Assembly: GCF_000466165.1 (NCBI RefSeq) | Contig: NZ_KE951414.1 | Location: forward strand, 1 to 45,310 | DNA: 45,310 bases | Direction: 5' to 3' | DNA from: Actinobaculum sp. oral taxon 183 str. F0552 | GTDB lineage: Bacteria; Actinomycetota; Actinomycetes; Actinomycetales; Actinomycetaceae | Shown: positions 18,101 to 25,870 of the stretch, piece after piece | Position numbering within the stretch: position 1 is the first letter of the stretch | How the letters are laid out: each line of letters opens with the position of its first letter | The notes under the pieces: generated by a model | Seen by the model: only the letters and a program-made list of their open reading frames with translations | The model's database searches: none | Told to the model about the DNA's origin: nothing | Position numbers and translations under genes: made by a program

Positions 18101-18287
18101 GATTCCCGCTTCGGTCACAATGCGCGCTTTCGCGGGAGGATGGGACTTAGGGAGTAATCCCGCGGGATGACGCGCGCGAACGGCGTCCTCGTATCGGCGA
18201 GTGCCGGCTTTCCGCGAGAAGAGGGTGATTACGGCGATGGGACTACTGCTGGCGCAGTGCTCCGGGATGGCCGGCTACGCCTGCAGG

Positions 18288-18391
18288 TTGACCTCGTGTC
18301 CCCCTGTGGTTAGAGTTAAGCCACCCCATGGGAAACATTACCCATGGGGCGGGGGTCGATAGCGCAATCGCCCTCCCATAGTCTTAAGACT
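18288..18391 (+). promoter_or_regulatory. Promoter and palindromic operators of the LPXTG adhesin gene
   Basis: TTGACC (18288-18293) and TAGAGT (18311-18316) are separated by exactly 17 bases, a good housekeeping-sigma promoter. The predicted start falls at about 18323. Directly there, CCCCATGGG (18324-18332) and CCCATGGGG (18341-18349) form a perfect inverted repeat with an 8-base spacer. A second perfect 12-base palindrome AGTCTTAAGACT lies at 18380-18391. Both sit in the 5' leader, where a repressor or RNA-level switch could act. Confidence 0.6.
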
Positions 18392-18463
18392 GTTTGGCGT
18401 GGCGACCCGTTTGCCATGCCTTGTGTCCAAATTTCAGCCGCTAGGCTGCTCACGCAAGGAAAT

Positions 18464-20716
18464 ATGGTGATTACACATACCTCACATAAGCGTTCCCGGA
18501 AGCGCATGCCGGGAATCGTCGCGATGCTCAGCACGATGCTGCTGGGCCTCGGAGCACTCGTGTCATTGCCGTCCTCTGCGCATGCCGCGGAGGTCAACGT
18601 GGTCAAGTCCATCGAGATGAAGAATCTCTACAACAAGGATGGCGCGACCAAGACGAAACTCTGGGATACCTTCCGAGTCAACTTCACGGTTGACACGACC
18701 GGAACCGGTGCGAAGGCGGGTGACACCTTCACGGTCAAACTCCCGGATTCGCTCCGTACCAACGTCACTTCCTTCCCCATGTACGCGAAGGATGGCAAGA
18801 CCGAGGTCGCCAAGTGTGAGGTTCCCGGAGGTGACGGGCAGACCCTCACGTGCACGTTCGGCGATTACATCACCAGCCATCCCGACATGACCGGTGGCGG
18901 CTGGGTCCAGGCCGCGGTCAGCAAGCACAAGGACGTCAAGAAGTTCACCTTCATGGTCCCCGGAGGGCAGATCAGCAAGGACGTCCCCGGCGGCTACGTC
19001 GATCCGGGCAGGCCGCGCGACCTTCCCAAGAAGGCGGCCAAGGACGGATGGCCCGAGGCCTCGGTCAGCCCGAGCCTCCTGTACTGGTCCATCAAGATCA
19101 ACGCCTCGGGAATCTCCGGGCAGCAGAACGTGGACATCGTCGACAAGTTCGACACCTCCAACGGCGGCTACAAGCTCGATGACAACCCCGGGCGTGCGCC
19201 CCGATTGCTGAAGTGGAACTCCGCCTCCGACTACACCTCGGGCAAGGACCCCGCGCTCAGCGTCGCCGCCGGCCAGGCCGTCAACAACGGGACCTTCACC
19301 TTCACTCCGAGCGAGACCGGATACAAGGCTTCGTGGCCCAACAGCGATCCGAACGCCGTGTACGAACTGCGCTACTTCACCCAGCTCAAAGATCCCTCCC
19401 AGGCCAAGCCCGGGGTCAAGTTCAAGAACGAAGCCCAGGTGAATGGGGAGACCTACGCTCATACCAGCCAGTTGATCACCTTCGGAGAGGGGCAGCTCGA
19501 CGGCGTGGGCCGCGGGTCGGTCTCCGTCAAGAAGGCCTCCCTGGAGGGCGACGGGGCGAACTACGTCGACAAAGCCAAGCAGTACGAGGTGACCGCCACG
19601 TATTCAGTAGGCGGGGTCGACCGCAGCGAGAAACTCGTGTTGACCGCCGGCGGTGAGGCCAAGACGCTTCGCTCCCTGCCCGTTGGAACCAAGGTGACGC
19701 TCTCCGAGATCACCCCCGTGGACCCGGAGTTCAAGTGGGGCAAGCCCGTCTTCAGCTCGTCCGACCCGAACGTCAAGGTCTCCCAGGACGGTTCCTCCGC
19801 CGTTGTGACCGTTGGCGAGAAGGCCACGGCGAAGGTGATGGTGACCAACAGGGTCACCGCGCCCTCTCCGAAGGTCGACATCGTCAAGAAGGACTCCAAG
19901 GGGAATGACGCGAACACTTCGAATGAAGCCGTGGACCTGAGGGGCAGCAACGGATCCACGCAGCTTACCTTCAAGGTGACCAACAACGGGACCGAGACCC
20001 TGACCGACGTGAAGGTCACGGACTCCGTGACCGCGGGCAAGGCCAAGGTCGACAACCTCTCCTGCACCTTCCCGGACGGCACGAAGGGCACGACGTGGGC
20101 TGGCCCCTTCGCACCGGGCGTCTCCTTCCCGTGCACCGCGGACCTCTCCGGCGTGACGGCAGGCGACCCGCATGCCGACCGCGCCAACGTCGAAGGCAAG
20201 GGCAAGTTCACCGGCAAGCCCGTTTCCGATCACGATACGTACAACGCGAAGGTGAACACCCCCCAGAAGCCTGCCCCCGGTGCTCCCGGAGCTCCGACCG
20301 TATCCCCCTCGACGCTGGTGAAGCCCACGCCTCCTGTGGCTCCGACCACTATGAGCCCGACTCCGACCGCGTCGATCTCTCCGTCGCCTTCACCGACGAC
20401 CGCGAGCCCTTCGCCGACCGCAAGCCTGTCGCCGACCGCGAGCCCGTCTCCCACGGCGAGCTCTTCGCCGACGGCTAGCTTGCCGCCGACCGCGAGCCCC
20501 TCGCCCACGGCGACCCCGTCGGCGACCGCCAGCCCGACGGCCCAGCGCCCGACGGCCACCTCGGGGCCGGCGAAGCCGAGCCCGTCGACGACCGCGAAGC
20601 CTTCCAAGCCTTCACTGCCCAGAACCGGTGCGAAGGTTCTCGGCCTGGGGATCGTCGCTCTCGTGGCGATCGCCGGAGGTGCAGCCCTGATCCTGGCTCG
20701 CCGCAAGAAGAACTGA
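18464..20716 (+). CDS. LPXTG cell-wall-anchored surface protein with Ig-like adhesin domains
   Basis: 750 aa from the ATG at 18464 (AAGGAA upstream). The signal peptide ends near AHAAE (residue 42). Residues about 45-340 resemble the tandem Ig-like ligand-binding modules of MSCRAMM-type adhesins (SIEMKN, DTFTVKLPDSL, YELRYFTQL). Next comes a DUF5979-like domain (SVSVKKASLEG to VTNRVTA) and a DUF7507-like domain (VDIVKKDSKGND to VNTPQ). A Pro/Thr/Ser repeat stalk of about 90 residues spans the wall. The sorting signal is LPRTG (718-722), a hydrophobic helix and ARRKKN. A sortase would link it to peptidoglycan; none is in the window. The ligand is unknown. Confidence 0.9.
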   Translation: MVITHTSHKRSRKRMPGIVAMLSTMLLGLGALVSLPSSAHAAEVNVVKSIEMKNLYNKDGATKTKLWDTFRVNFTVDTTGTGAKAGDTFTVKLPDSLRTNVTSFPMYAKDGKTEVAKCEVPGGDGQTLTCTFGDYITSHPDMTGGGWVQAAVSKHKDVKKFTFMVPGGQISKDVPGGYVDPGRPRDLPKKAAKDGWPEASVSPSLLYWSIKINASGISGQQNVDIVDKFDTSNGGYKLDDNPGRAPRLLKWNSASDYTSGKDPALSVAAGQAVNNGTFTFTPSETGYKASWPNSDPNAVYELRYFTQLKDPSQAKPGVKFKNEAQVNGETYAHTSQLITFGEGQLDGVGRGSVSVKKASLEGDGANYVDKAKQYEVTATYSVGGVDRSEKLVLTAGGEAKTLRSLPVGTKVTLSEITPVDPEFKWGKPVFSSSDPNVKVSQDGSSAVVTVGEKATAKVMVTNRVTAPSPKVDIVKKDSKGNDANTSNEAVDLRGSNGSTQLTFKVTNNGTETLTDVKVTDSVTAGKAKVDNLSCTFPDGTKGTTWAGPFAPGVSFPCTADLSGVTAGDPHADRANVEGKGKFTGKPVSDHDTYNAKVNTPQKPAPGAPGAPTVSPSTLVKPTPPVAPTTMSPTPTASISPSPSPTTASPSPTASLSPTASPSPTASSSPTASLPPTASPSPTATPSATASPTAQRPTATSGPAKPSPSTTAKPSKPSLPRTGAKVLGLGIVALVAIAGGAALILARRKKN
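20370..20560 (+). repeat. Pro-Thr-Ala-Ser codon repeat (wall-spanning stalk of the adhesin)
   Basis: Tandem degenerate 12-18-base units of the type CCGACCGCGAGCCCG encode PTASPSP-like repeats just before the LPRTG sorting signal. Such runs change copy number by slippage, so stalk length may vary between strains. Confidence 0.85.
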
Positions 20717-20753
20717 CGGTTTCACTAGTCAGCTGAACGGCTGACGAGCCTCC

Positions 20754-20787
20754 GAGGGGTCCGCGCGAGGAATCGCGCGGACCCCTC
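20754..20787 (+). terminator. Strong terminator hairpin after the adhesin gene
   Basis: Perfect 15-bp stem: GAGGGGTCCGCGCGA (20754-20768), GGAA tetraloop, TCGCGCGGACCCCTC (20773-20787). It lies 37 bases after the stop codon. The following TCCTCGT is only weakly T-rich. This is the most stable hairpin I found in the window. Confidence 0.85.
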
Positions 20788-20988
20788 TCCTCGTACGGGA
20801 CGGCCTTGCCTTATGGAGGACCAACTTTCCTCATGCGGGATGACGGCCTCGCTGATCGCCGGTCGGCTCGGTTGGAAGGAAGAAAAGACATGAGGTCTCG
20901 GAGCCGTCCCGGGCCTCTTCGACGGGACGATGCCGCGAGCCGGGCGCCGAACTCCTCCGCGGTGGGCGGCGTCCCGATGGAGGGCCGA

Positions 20989-20994
20989 TAGGAT
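20989..20994 (+). promoter_or_regulatory. -10 hexamer of a probable leaderless transcript (phosphatase gene)
   Basis: TAGGAT fits TAnnnT and is followed by six bases and the ATG at 21001. The transcription start would coincide with the start codon. No Shine-Dalgarno sequence is visible. Confidence 0.5.
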
Positions 20995-21000
20995 GGCGCC

Positions 21001-21603
21001 ATGGAGTCGATACGCGAAGACCTGACCGCCAACCCCCGGATACTCGTCGTGTGCACGGGGAACATCTGCCGGTCGCCGATGGGGGAGGCCGTTCTCCGCC
21101 AGCGGCTCGAAGGCGCCGGGCTCGCCTACGAGGTAGCGAGCTGCGGGGTTTCCGCCGAAGAGCACGGCAACCCGGTCTATCCGCCTGCCGCCCGGGCCTT
21201 GGAGGAGGCCGGCTATCCCGTTCCCTCGCATTCGGCCCATCGCGCCACCCGCGCGGAGCTCAGGGAATCCGGCCTCATCCTCGCGATGACCACGGGCCAC
21301 GCGCGGGCGCTGCGCCGCATGTGCGAGCAGGCTGGAGCGCCCGCCTCGCGCATCCACCTGTGGCGCGAGTTCGACGGGTCGGGCTTGGATGTCGCCCCCG
21401 AAGGGTGCTTCGGTCCCGGCGGCGCCCTCCACGACGACATCGAGGCCGGATACAGGTCGGAGTTCTACTACTCCTACGGAAGGTACGACGTCGTCGACCC
21501 CTGGGGCGGAGGCCCGGACGAATACCGCGAGACGCTCGACGCCGTCGAGCGCGGAGCCGACGGGATCCTCGCGCTGCTGAGCAGCGTCGCCAAACGCGTA
21601 TGA
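21001..21603 (+). CDS. Low-molecular-weight protein tyrosine phosphatase
   Basis: 200 aa. The P-loop CTGNICRSP (18-26) has the nucleophile Cys18 and Arg24 of the C(X)5R motif. The general acid is Asp166 in DVVDPW. The middle and C-terminal parts carry DEYRETLDAVERGADGILALL, typical of the family. Length is somewhat above the usual 150-165 aa, because of an N-terminal extension and a loop around residues 126-160 (GSGLDVAPEGCFGPGGALHD). It removes phosphate from phosphotyrosine or a small phospho-compound; in actinobacteria such enzymes act in cell-surface or stress signalling. A fragment of a related gene lies inverted at 23223-23322. Confidence 0.9.
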   Translation: MESIREDLTANPRILVVCTGNICRSPMGEAVLRQRLEGAGLAYEVASCGVSAEEHGNPVYPPAARALEEAGYPVPSHSAHRATRAELRESGLILAMTTGHARALRRMCEQAGAPASRIHLWREFDGSGLDVAPEGCFGPGGALHDDIEAGYRSEFYYSYGRYDVVDPWGGGPDEYRETLDAVERGADGILALLSSVAKRV

Positions 21604-21834
21604 TCCACCTCACCGGTCCGTTCCGAGGTCCTCACTGCCCTGCGCCGAGATCCGTGCCATTGAGGCATGGGCCGAGACTCGAGGCGCGGGAGTCGAGCGC
21701 CCGGCGCGCCCACCGACTGGCGGGCGAGCGCCTGCCGGTAGGCGCACCGTAGGGCGTCGGCCCATTATGGACCGACTTGCGACGACGGCTTGGCGGGCGT
21801 CCTGGTCGAGCGCGCGGACGATGCGATCCGCCGG

Positions 21835-23160
21835 CTACTTCATGCCCGCGTTGCCGGCGTTCTGCGCCTGTTTGAGCCCCTCGGGCACAGGCCGGGCGCC
21901 GGAGAAGACGTCGAGCAGGATCGGCGTGTAGGCGTTGGTCCCCGCATTGACTTTCGGCCCGACCGGCGGACGGACGGTCCGCCCCCTGGCCGCCTCGACG
22001 AACGCCGAGACGTCCACGCCCTTCGCCTTCCAGTAGTCGACGAAGGCGCCTTGTGCGCTCACCACCCCGGGGAAGGAGACCCCCTGTTCGGCCAGGGGCA
22101 GTTGCCCCTGCCTGGTGCCGAGCCATGCGAGGACTTTGGCCGTCGCCTCCTTGTGCTTCGTCTTCGCATTGCCCACGGCGGCGACGCCGTGCACCGTGGA
22201 CAGGCGGCCCTTCGGGCCCGCCACGAGTGGGGCGAGACCCCAATCGACTCCCTTGGCGGACTCGGCTATCGTCTTGAGATTGTAAGGCCCCGACTGGTAG
22301 AGGGCGAGCTTCCCTTGGACGAAGAGGTCACGGGTGGCGTCTGCGCTGGTGTTGGTGTCCGCGGCCGGAGGGGCGACGCGGTGTTTGGAGATCATGTCCA
22401 CCAGGTAGCCGATGGCGTCCTCTCCTGCGGAGCTGGCGAAGGCGAACTGGCCGGAGGGACTCTGGTAGTCGGCGCCGGCCTCGGCCAGGAAGGGGAGGTA
22501 GACCGCCTGCATGTCGGCCTGGGCGTTGAAACCGTAGACCTTGGTGTGCGAAGCGTCGAACCCGGCCTCGCCGGGATGCCTGCCCGCTGCGTCGACGGTG
22601 AGCTTCCTGGCGGCGGACAGCAGGGTGTCGCCCTGCCCTCCGTGAGGCGCCCAGGCCAAGCTGCGGACGTCGACTCCGGCCGCGCCCACGAGGCTCTTGT
22701 TGTAGTAGAGGCCGATCGAATCCCACAGCTGGGGAACCCCCCACAGCTTGCCTTTGCGAGTGTAGAGGTCGACGACTGGCTTCTGCCACTCGTCGTGGTC
22801 GGCGCCCACGGCCTGGCCGGCGTCCATGATGTCGCCGCTGTCCGCGTACTGGGCGAAATTGGAGGAGTTCGTCCAGTAGACGTCGGCCATGTCCCCGGAG
22901 GAGACGTCCAACGGCAGGCGTTTCCAGTACTGCTCCCACGGCACGACCTCGACCCTGACGTCGATGCCCGGGTTCTTCTCCGTGAACTTCTTGAACGACG
23001 CCTTGTAGGCCGAGACGGCCTTCTCGTCCCAGAGGCGGAAGGTGACGGTGGTCTTCCCGCCGCTCCCGTCCTGCTCGGCCGCCGGCGAGCATGCGGACAG
23101 GACGAGGGCGGCGACGGCCAGAGCCGCAGTGATTGCGGCCGTTCGCCGTGAACGGTTCAT
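21835..23160 (-). CDS. Sugar ABC transporter substrate-binding lipoprotein (family 1)
   Basis: 441 aa, transcribed leftward. Lipobox LSAC with Cys24. The mature protein has the extracellular solute-binding family 1 pattern: TVTFRLWDEKAVSAYKASFKKFTEKNPGIDVRVEVVPWEQYWKRL, ADVYWTNSSNFAQYADSGDI, GKLWGVPQLWDSIGLYYNKSLV and FVQGKLALYQSGPYNL. It is the receptor for the two permeases upstream on the same strand. In most such operons the receptor comes first; here it is last, and 264 bases separate it from the permease gene. That gap contains a palindrome and a phosphatase-gene fragment, so the receptor may have its own promoter. Confidence 0.92.
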   Translation of the reverse strand: MNRSRRTAAITAALAVAALVLSACSPAAEQDGSGGKTTVTFRLWDEKAVSAYKASFKKFTEKNPGIDVRVEVVPWEQYWKRLPLDVSSGDMADVYWTNSSNFAQYADSGDIMDAGQAVGADHDEWQKPVVDLYTRKGKLWGVPQLWDSIGLYYNKSLVGAAGVDVRSLAWAPHGGQGDTLLSAARKLTVDAAGRHPGEAGFDASHTKVYGFNAQADMQAVYLPFLAEAGADYQSPSGQFAFASSAGEDAIGYLVDMISKHRVAPPAADTNTSADATRDLFVQGKLALYQSGPYNLKTIAESAKGVDWGLAPLVAGPKGRLSTVHGVAAVGNAKTKHKEATAKVLAWLGTRQGQLPLAEQGVSFPGVVSAQGAFVDYWKAKGVDVSAFVEAARGRTVRPPVGPKVNAGTNAYTPILLDVFSGARPVPEGLKQAQNAGNAGMK

Positions 23161-23204
23161 TCGGTCTCTCCTTCGAGTTCTGGTTCCGCGGATTGGGGAT
23201 TCGC

Positions 23205-23224
23205 GCCCCGCCTGCGGGCGGGGC
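23205..23224 (-). terminator. Hairpin in the leader of the sugar-binding lipoprotein gene
   Basis: Perfect 8-bp stem GCCCCGCC / GGCGGGGC with loop TGCG, about 45 bases upstream of the leftward start codon at 23160. It could end transcription from the permease genes or structure the receptor mRNA. Confidence 0.5.
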
Positions 23225-23322
23225 GTCGAGCGTCTCGTGGTATTCGTCCGGGCCTCCGAAGGGTCGACGACCGGGTCGTACCTGCCGTAGGAGTAGTAGA
23301 ACTCCGGCCCGTATCCGGCCTC
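23223..23322 (-). pseudogene. Inverted fragment of a tyrosine phosphatase gene
   Basis: Read leftward, about 100 bases closely match the phosphatase gene at 21442-21543 (my alignment gives near 90 % identity with two small indels). It encodes EAGYGPEFYYSYGRYDPVVDP in the matching frame against EAGYRSEFYYSYGRYDVVDP in the intact protein (residues 148-167). An indel then breaks the frame. No start, P-loop or ribosome site accompanies it. It lies between the permease and binding-protein genes of the sugar operon, so it marks an old rearrangement or duplication. The two copies flank the binding-protein gene as inverted repeats. Confidence 0.75.
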
Positions 23323-23355
23323 GGCAGCCGCCGAACAAGGCGCCGTAGGGACAAC

Positions 23356-23372
23356 ACCCGTAGAATACGGGT
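23356..23372. promoter_or_regulatory. Operator-like palindrome between permease and binding-protein genes
   Basis: ACCCGTA-GAA-TACGGGT is a perfect inverted repeat with 7-base arms. It lies within the sugar ABC operon, upstream of the lipoprotein gene. LacI- or ROK-family sugar regulators use sites of this size; no regulator gene is adjacent. Confidence 0.5.
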
Positions 23373-23424
23373 TATTCCGCCATTTTGCGTCACTGCGCCG
23401 CTCACCGGCCCGTGCCGGCGAAGG

Positions 23425-24285
23425 CTATCGCACATCGCCGATGCCCAAGGCTGCGACGATCTGCCTGTTGAATGCCAGGAAGAGGACGACGAGCGGCGCG
23501 AGGGCGACGGTGGTCGCCGCCATGACGAGCGTCCAGTTCCCGGAGCGCTCTTCCTGCAGCGCCTGGGTGGCGACCGTCAGAACGCTCCACGTCCGGCCCG
23601 GTGCGATGACCGACGGCCAGAGGAAGGCGTTCCACTGGGAGACGACGGTGATGAGCGTCAGGGCGGCCAGGATCGGACGGTTCATCGGGAGCACGATCGA
23701 ACGCAGCGTGCGCCAGTGGCCCGCCCCGTCCAACGTCGCGGCGTCGAGGACCTCCTGGGGGATCGCCTGGAAATTCTGGCGCAGGAGGAAGATGGCGTAC
23801 GGAGAGCCGAGGAGGAAGGGAGCGACGAGCCCGGCGAAGGTGTTGCGCAGACCGAGCTGGGAGAGCATGGAGAACAGGGGGATGACGGTGACGATGGGAG
23901 GCGCCATGAGCGTGGCGACGTACGCCCAGAACAGCGCGCGCCTGCCGGGGAAGCGCAGGCGCGCGAAGGCGTAGGCGGCCAGGACCGAGCAGACGACCTG
24001 GCCGACGGTCAGCACGGCCACCACCTGGACCGTCACGGCGAGGGGGACGGTGAAGTCCCGGTCGCCGGAGAACAGCGCCGAATAGTTCTCGCCCGTCACC
24101 GGCGCGGGGAACGCCAGGGGATCGGTCGAGGCGAACTGCTCGGGCGATTTCAGGCTCGTCAGGACCGAATAAGCGAAGGGCACGACCATGATGGCGGCCC
24201 CCGCCAGGAGCATCGCATAGGTGGCCGCCAGGGAGAGCCGGCGCAGTCGAATGGCCCTGCGGGAGGCCGTCTCAGGCGATCTCAT
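23425..24285 (-). CDS. Sugar ABC transporter permease (MalG type)
   Basis: 286 aa, leftward. Six predicted helices, starting with YAMLLAGAAIMVVPFAYSVLTSL. The EAA loop is EVLDAATLDGAGHWRTLRSIVLPMNRP, the cytoplasmic coupling element that contacts the ATPase. The PFAYSVLTSLKSPEQ segment near the N-terminus is typical of MalG-like proteins. Its start overlaps the end of the MalF-type gene by 14 bases. No ATPase gene is in the operon, so it probably uses a shared MsiK-like ATPase elsewhere. Confidence 0.92.
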   Translation of the reverse strand: MRSPETASRRAIRLRRLSLAATYAMLLAGAAIMVVPFAYSVLTSLKSPEQFASTDPLAFPAPVTGENYSALFSGDRDFTVPLAVTVQVVAVLTVGQVVCSVLAAYAFARLRFPGRRALFWAYVATLMAPPIVTVIPLFSMLSQLGLRNTFAGLVAPFLLGSPYAIFLLRQNFQAIPQEVLDAATLDGAGHWRTLRSIVLPMNRPILAALTLITVVSQWNAFLWPSVIAPGRTWSVLTVATQALQEERSGNWTLVMAATTVALAPLVVLFLAFNRQIVAALGIGDVR

Positions 24286-25222
24286 ACACCGTCCGTTTGG
24301 CGAAGTACCGCTGCTGGGCGGCGGTCACGGCGGCTACGAAGACGAGCAGGACGACGGCCATCGCGCTGGCGCGGCCGACGTCGTTGCCCGAGCCGAAAGC
24401 CGTCGAATAGATCTGGGCCGCCACGACGTTCGTCGTGCCGCCCGGGTAGCCGGGATTGCCGCCCGTCAGGCCGTAGACCAGATCGAAGGCCTGGAAGGAG
24501 GAGATGAGCGAGGTGACGAGCACGAAGAACGTCGTCGGGCGCAGGAGCGGCAGATACATCCGCCAGGCGAGCCGGACGGGCCCCGCGCCGTCGAGTCTGG
24601 CCGCCTCGATCACCGAGGCGGGAATGCCCTGAAGGCCGGCGAGGAAGAAAAGCGAGACGTACCCGACGTTCTGCCACACGTAGACGAAGGCCACGGTCGG
24701 CAGTGCCAGCGCCGGATCGCTCATCCATTCCACGCGCTGCCCCAGGACGCCGTCGATCAGACCTCTGGACGGGTCGAGCAGCCACTTCCACACGATTCCC
24801 AACGTGAGGGGCGCGCACACCCAGGGGAGCACGTAGAGCAGCCTCATGAGCGAGGACCCGGGCAGGTTCCGGTTGAGCCCGAGGGCGATGAGGAAGCCGA
24901 CGGCCACCGTCGCCGGGATGGCCATGAGCGAGAAGAGAGCGGTGACGACGAGCGAGGAGAGGAAGCCCGAGTCCGCCAGGAGGGAGGCGTAGTTCTCCAG
25001 GCCCGTGAAGCTCGGCCGGGTGATGAGGTTCCAGTCGGTCAACGAGACGGCGACCACCACGGCGATGGGCGCGACGAGGAAGAGGCCGACGCCCACCGCC
25101 GAGGGGGCCAGCATCGCAGCCGCGGTGAGCCTCTCGGTGCGCGACTGGCCCGTTCGGCTTCTAGGCGCGGATGCGGCGTTCCGTCGCCGCGTCCGCGCAC
25201 TCGCGGCGGAGGCGGTCAGCAT
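24272..25222 (-). CDS. Sugar ABC transporter permease (MalF type)
   Basis: 316 aa from the ATG at 25222, which has GGAGGAG immediately upstream; an upstream ATG would run into the divergent SprT-like gene. First gene of the leftward sugar operon. A basic N-terminus (about 30 residues) precedes helices AMLAPSAVGVGLFLVAPIAVVVAVSLTDWNL and onward. The EAA loop is SVIEAARLDGAGPVRLAWRMYLPLLRP. It pairs with the MalG-type permease. Substrate is unknown; the DWN and GLENYASLL segments are typical of the carbohydrate uptake transporter-1 group. Confidence 0.92.
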   Translation of the reverse strand: MLTASAASARTRRRNAASAPRSRTGQSRTERLTAAAMLAPSAVGVGLFLVAPIAVVVAVSLTDWNLITRPSFTGLENYASLLADSGFLSSLVVTALFSLMAIPATVAVGFLIALGLNRNLPGSSLMRLLYVLPWVCAPLTLGIVWKWLLDPSRGLIDGVLGQRVEWMSDPALALPTVAFVYVWQNVGYVSLFFLAGLQGIPASVIEAARLDGAGPVRLAWRMYLPLLRPTTFFVLVTSLISSFQAFDLVYGLTGGNPGYPGGTTNVVAAQIYSTAFGSGNDVGRASAMAVVLLVFVAAVTAAQQRYFAKRTVYEIA

Positions 25223-25300
25223 GCTCCTCCGGCCTTCATACCGCCGAGCTTTCCACAGACTGCCGGCCCTCGGCTCGCGGCGCGCCGGCCCAGCGGACTC

Positions 25301-25306
25301 TACACT
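25301..25306 (+). promoter_or_regulatory. -10 hexamer of a probable leaderless transcript (SprT-like gene)
   Basis: TACACT followed by six bases and the ATG at 25313. Same TAnnnT-N6-start geometry as at 7787, 20989 and 38563. Confidence 0.5.
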
Positions 25307-25312
25307 CGTAGC

Positions 25313-25756
25313 ATGGACATGCCCGCAGTGGCCGCGCTGGCCCGCGAACTCATGGACGCGCACGGGTTGAACGAGTGGGGCCTGCGTTTCGACCGGGCGC
25401 GCAGGAGGGCCGGGATGACGAGCTTTTCGGATTCGACCATCAGCCTGTCGCGGGTGCTCATGCCGCTATTCGACGAGGACGACGTGCGGGGCACCATCCT
25501 GCACGAGATCGCGCATGCGATCGTCGGCCCGGATCACGGGCACGACTCGGTGTGGAAGGCTACGGCCCGGTCGATCGGGGCTCCTGACAGGGCCAGGCTC
25601 ACCGGAGTGCCGTCGCCTCCGGCCCCGTGGGTGGGGCGATGCCCGAACGGCCACGAAATAGAGCGGTTCCGCAGGCCGACGGGCGTCAGATCCTGCGCCA
25701 AATGCTGCAGAGTGTTCAATGCTGAATATATCATACGTTGGTATCGGAGACCGTAG
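25313..25756 (+). CDS. SprT-like zinc metalloprotease-type protein
   Basis: 147 aa. The zinc site HEIAH (64-68) is followed by a third histidine in GPDHGHDSVWK (about His75/His77). The C-terminal zinc ribbon has Cys110, His114, Cys128 and Cys131/132 (RCPNGHEI, RSCAKCC). This is the SprT/Spartan architecture; in eukaryotes Spartan degrades DNA-protein crosslinks, while the bacterial role is not settled. It is divergent from the sugar operon with only 90 bases between, and probably leaderless. Confidence 0.87.
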   Translation: MDMPAVAALARELMDAHGLNEWGLRFDRARRRAGMTSFSDSTISLSRVLMPLFDEDDVRGTILHEIAHAIVGPDHGHDSVWKATARSIGAPDRARLTGVPSPPAPWVGRCPNGHEIERFRRPTGVRSCAKCCRVFNAEYIIRWYRRP

Positions 25757-25870
25757 GGGAGACGCGGACGCGTGCTGTTCGAGGCGTGGGGAAAATTCCC
25801 CCGGCGAGTGAACGGAGTGGGAGGATTAAGGTATATATGGATGGTAAGGCCGATGTGAAGGGGGAGAAGA

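Noticed and set aside
20370-20560. CRISPR-like array
   Set aside because: The units are short, degenerate codon repeats within an open frame encoding the adhesin stalk; no spacers.
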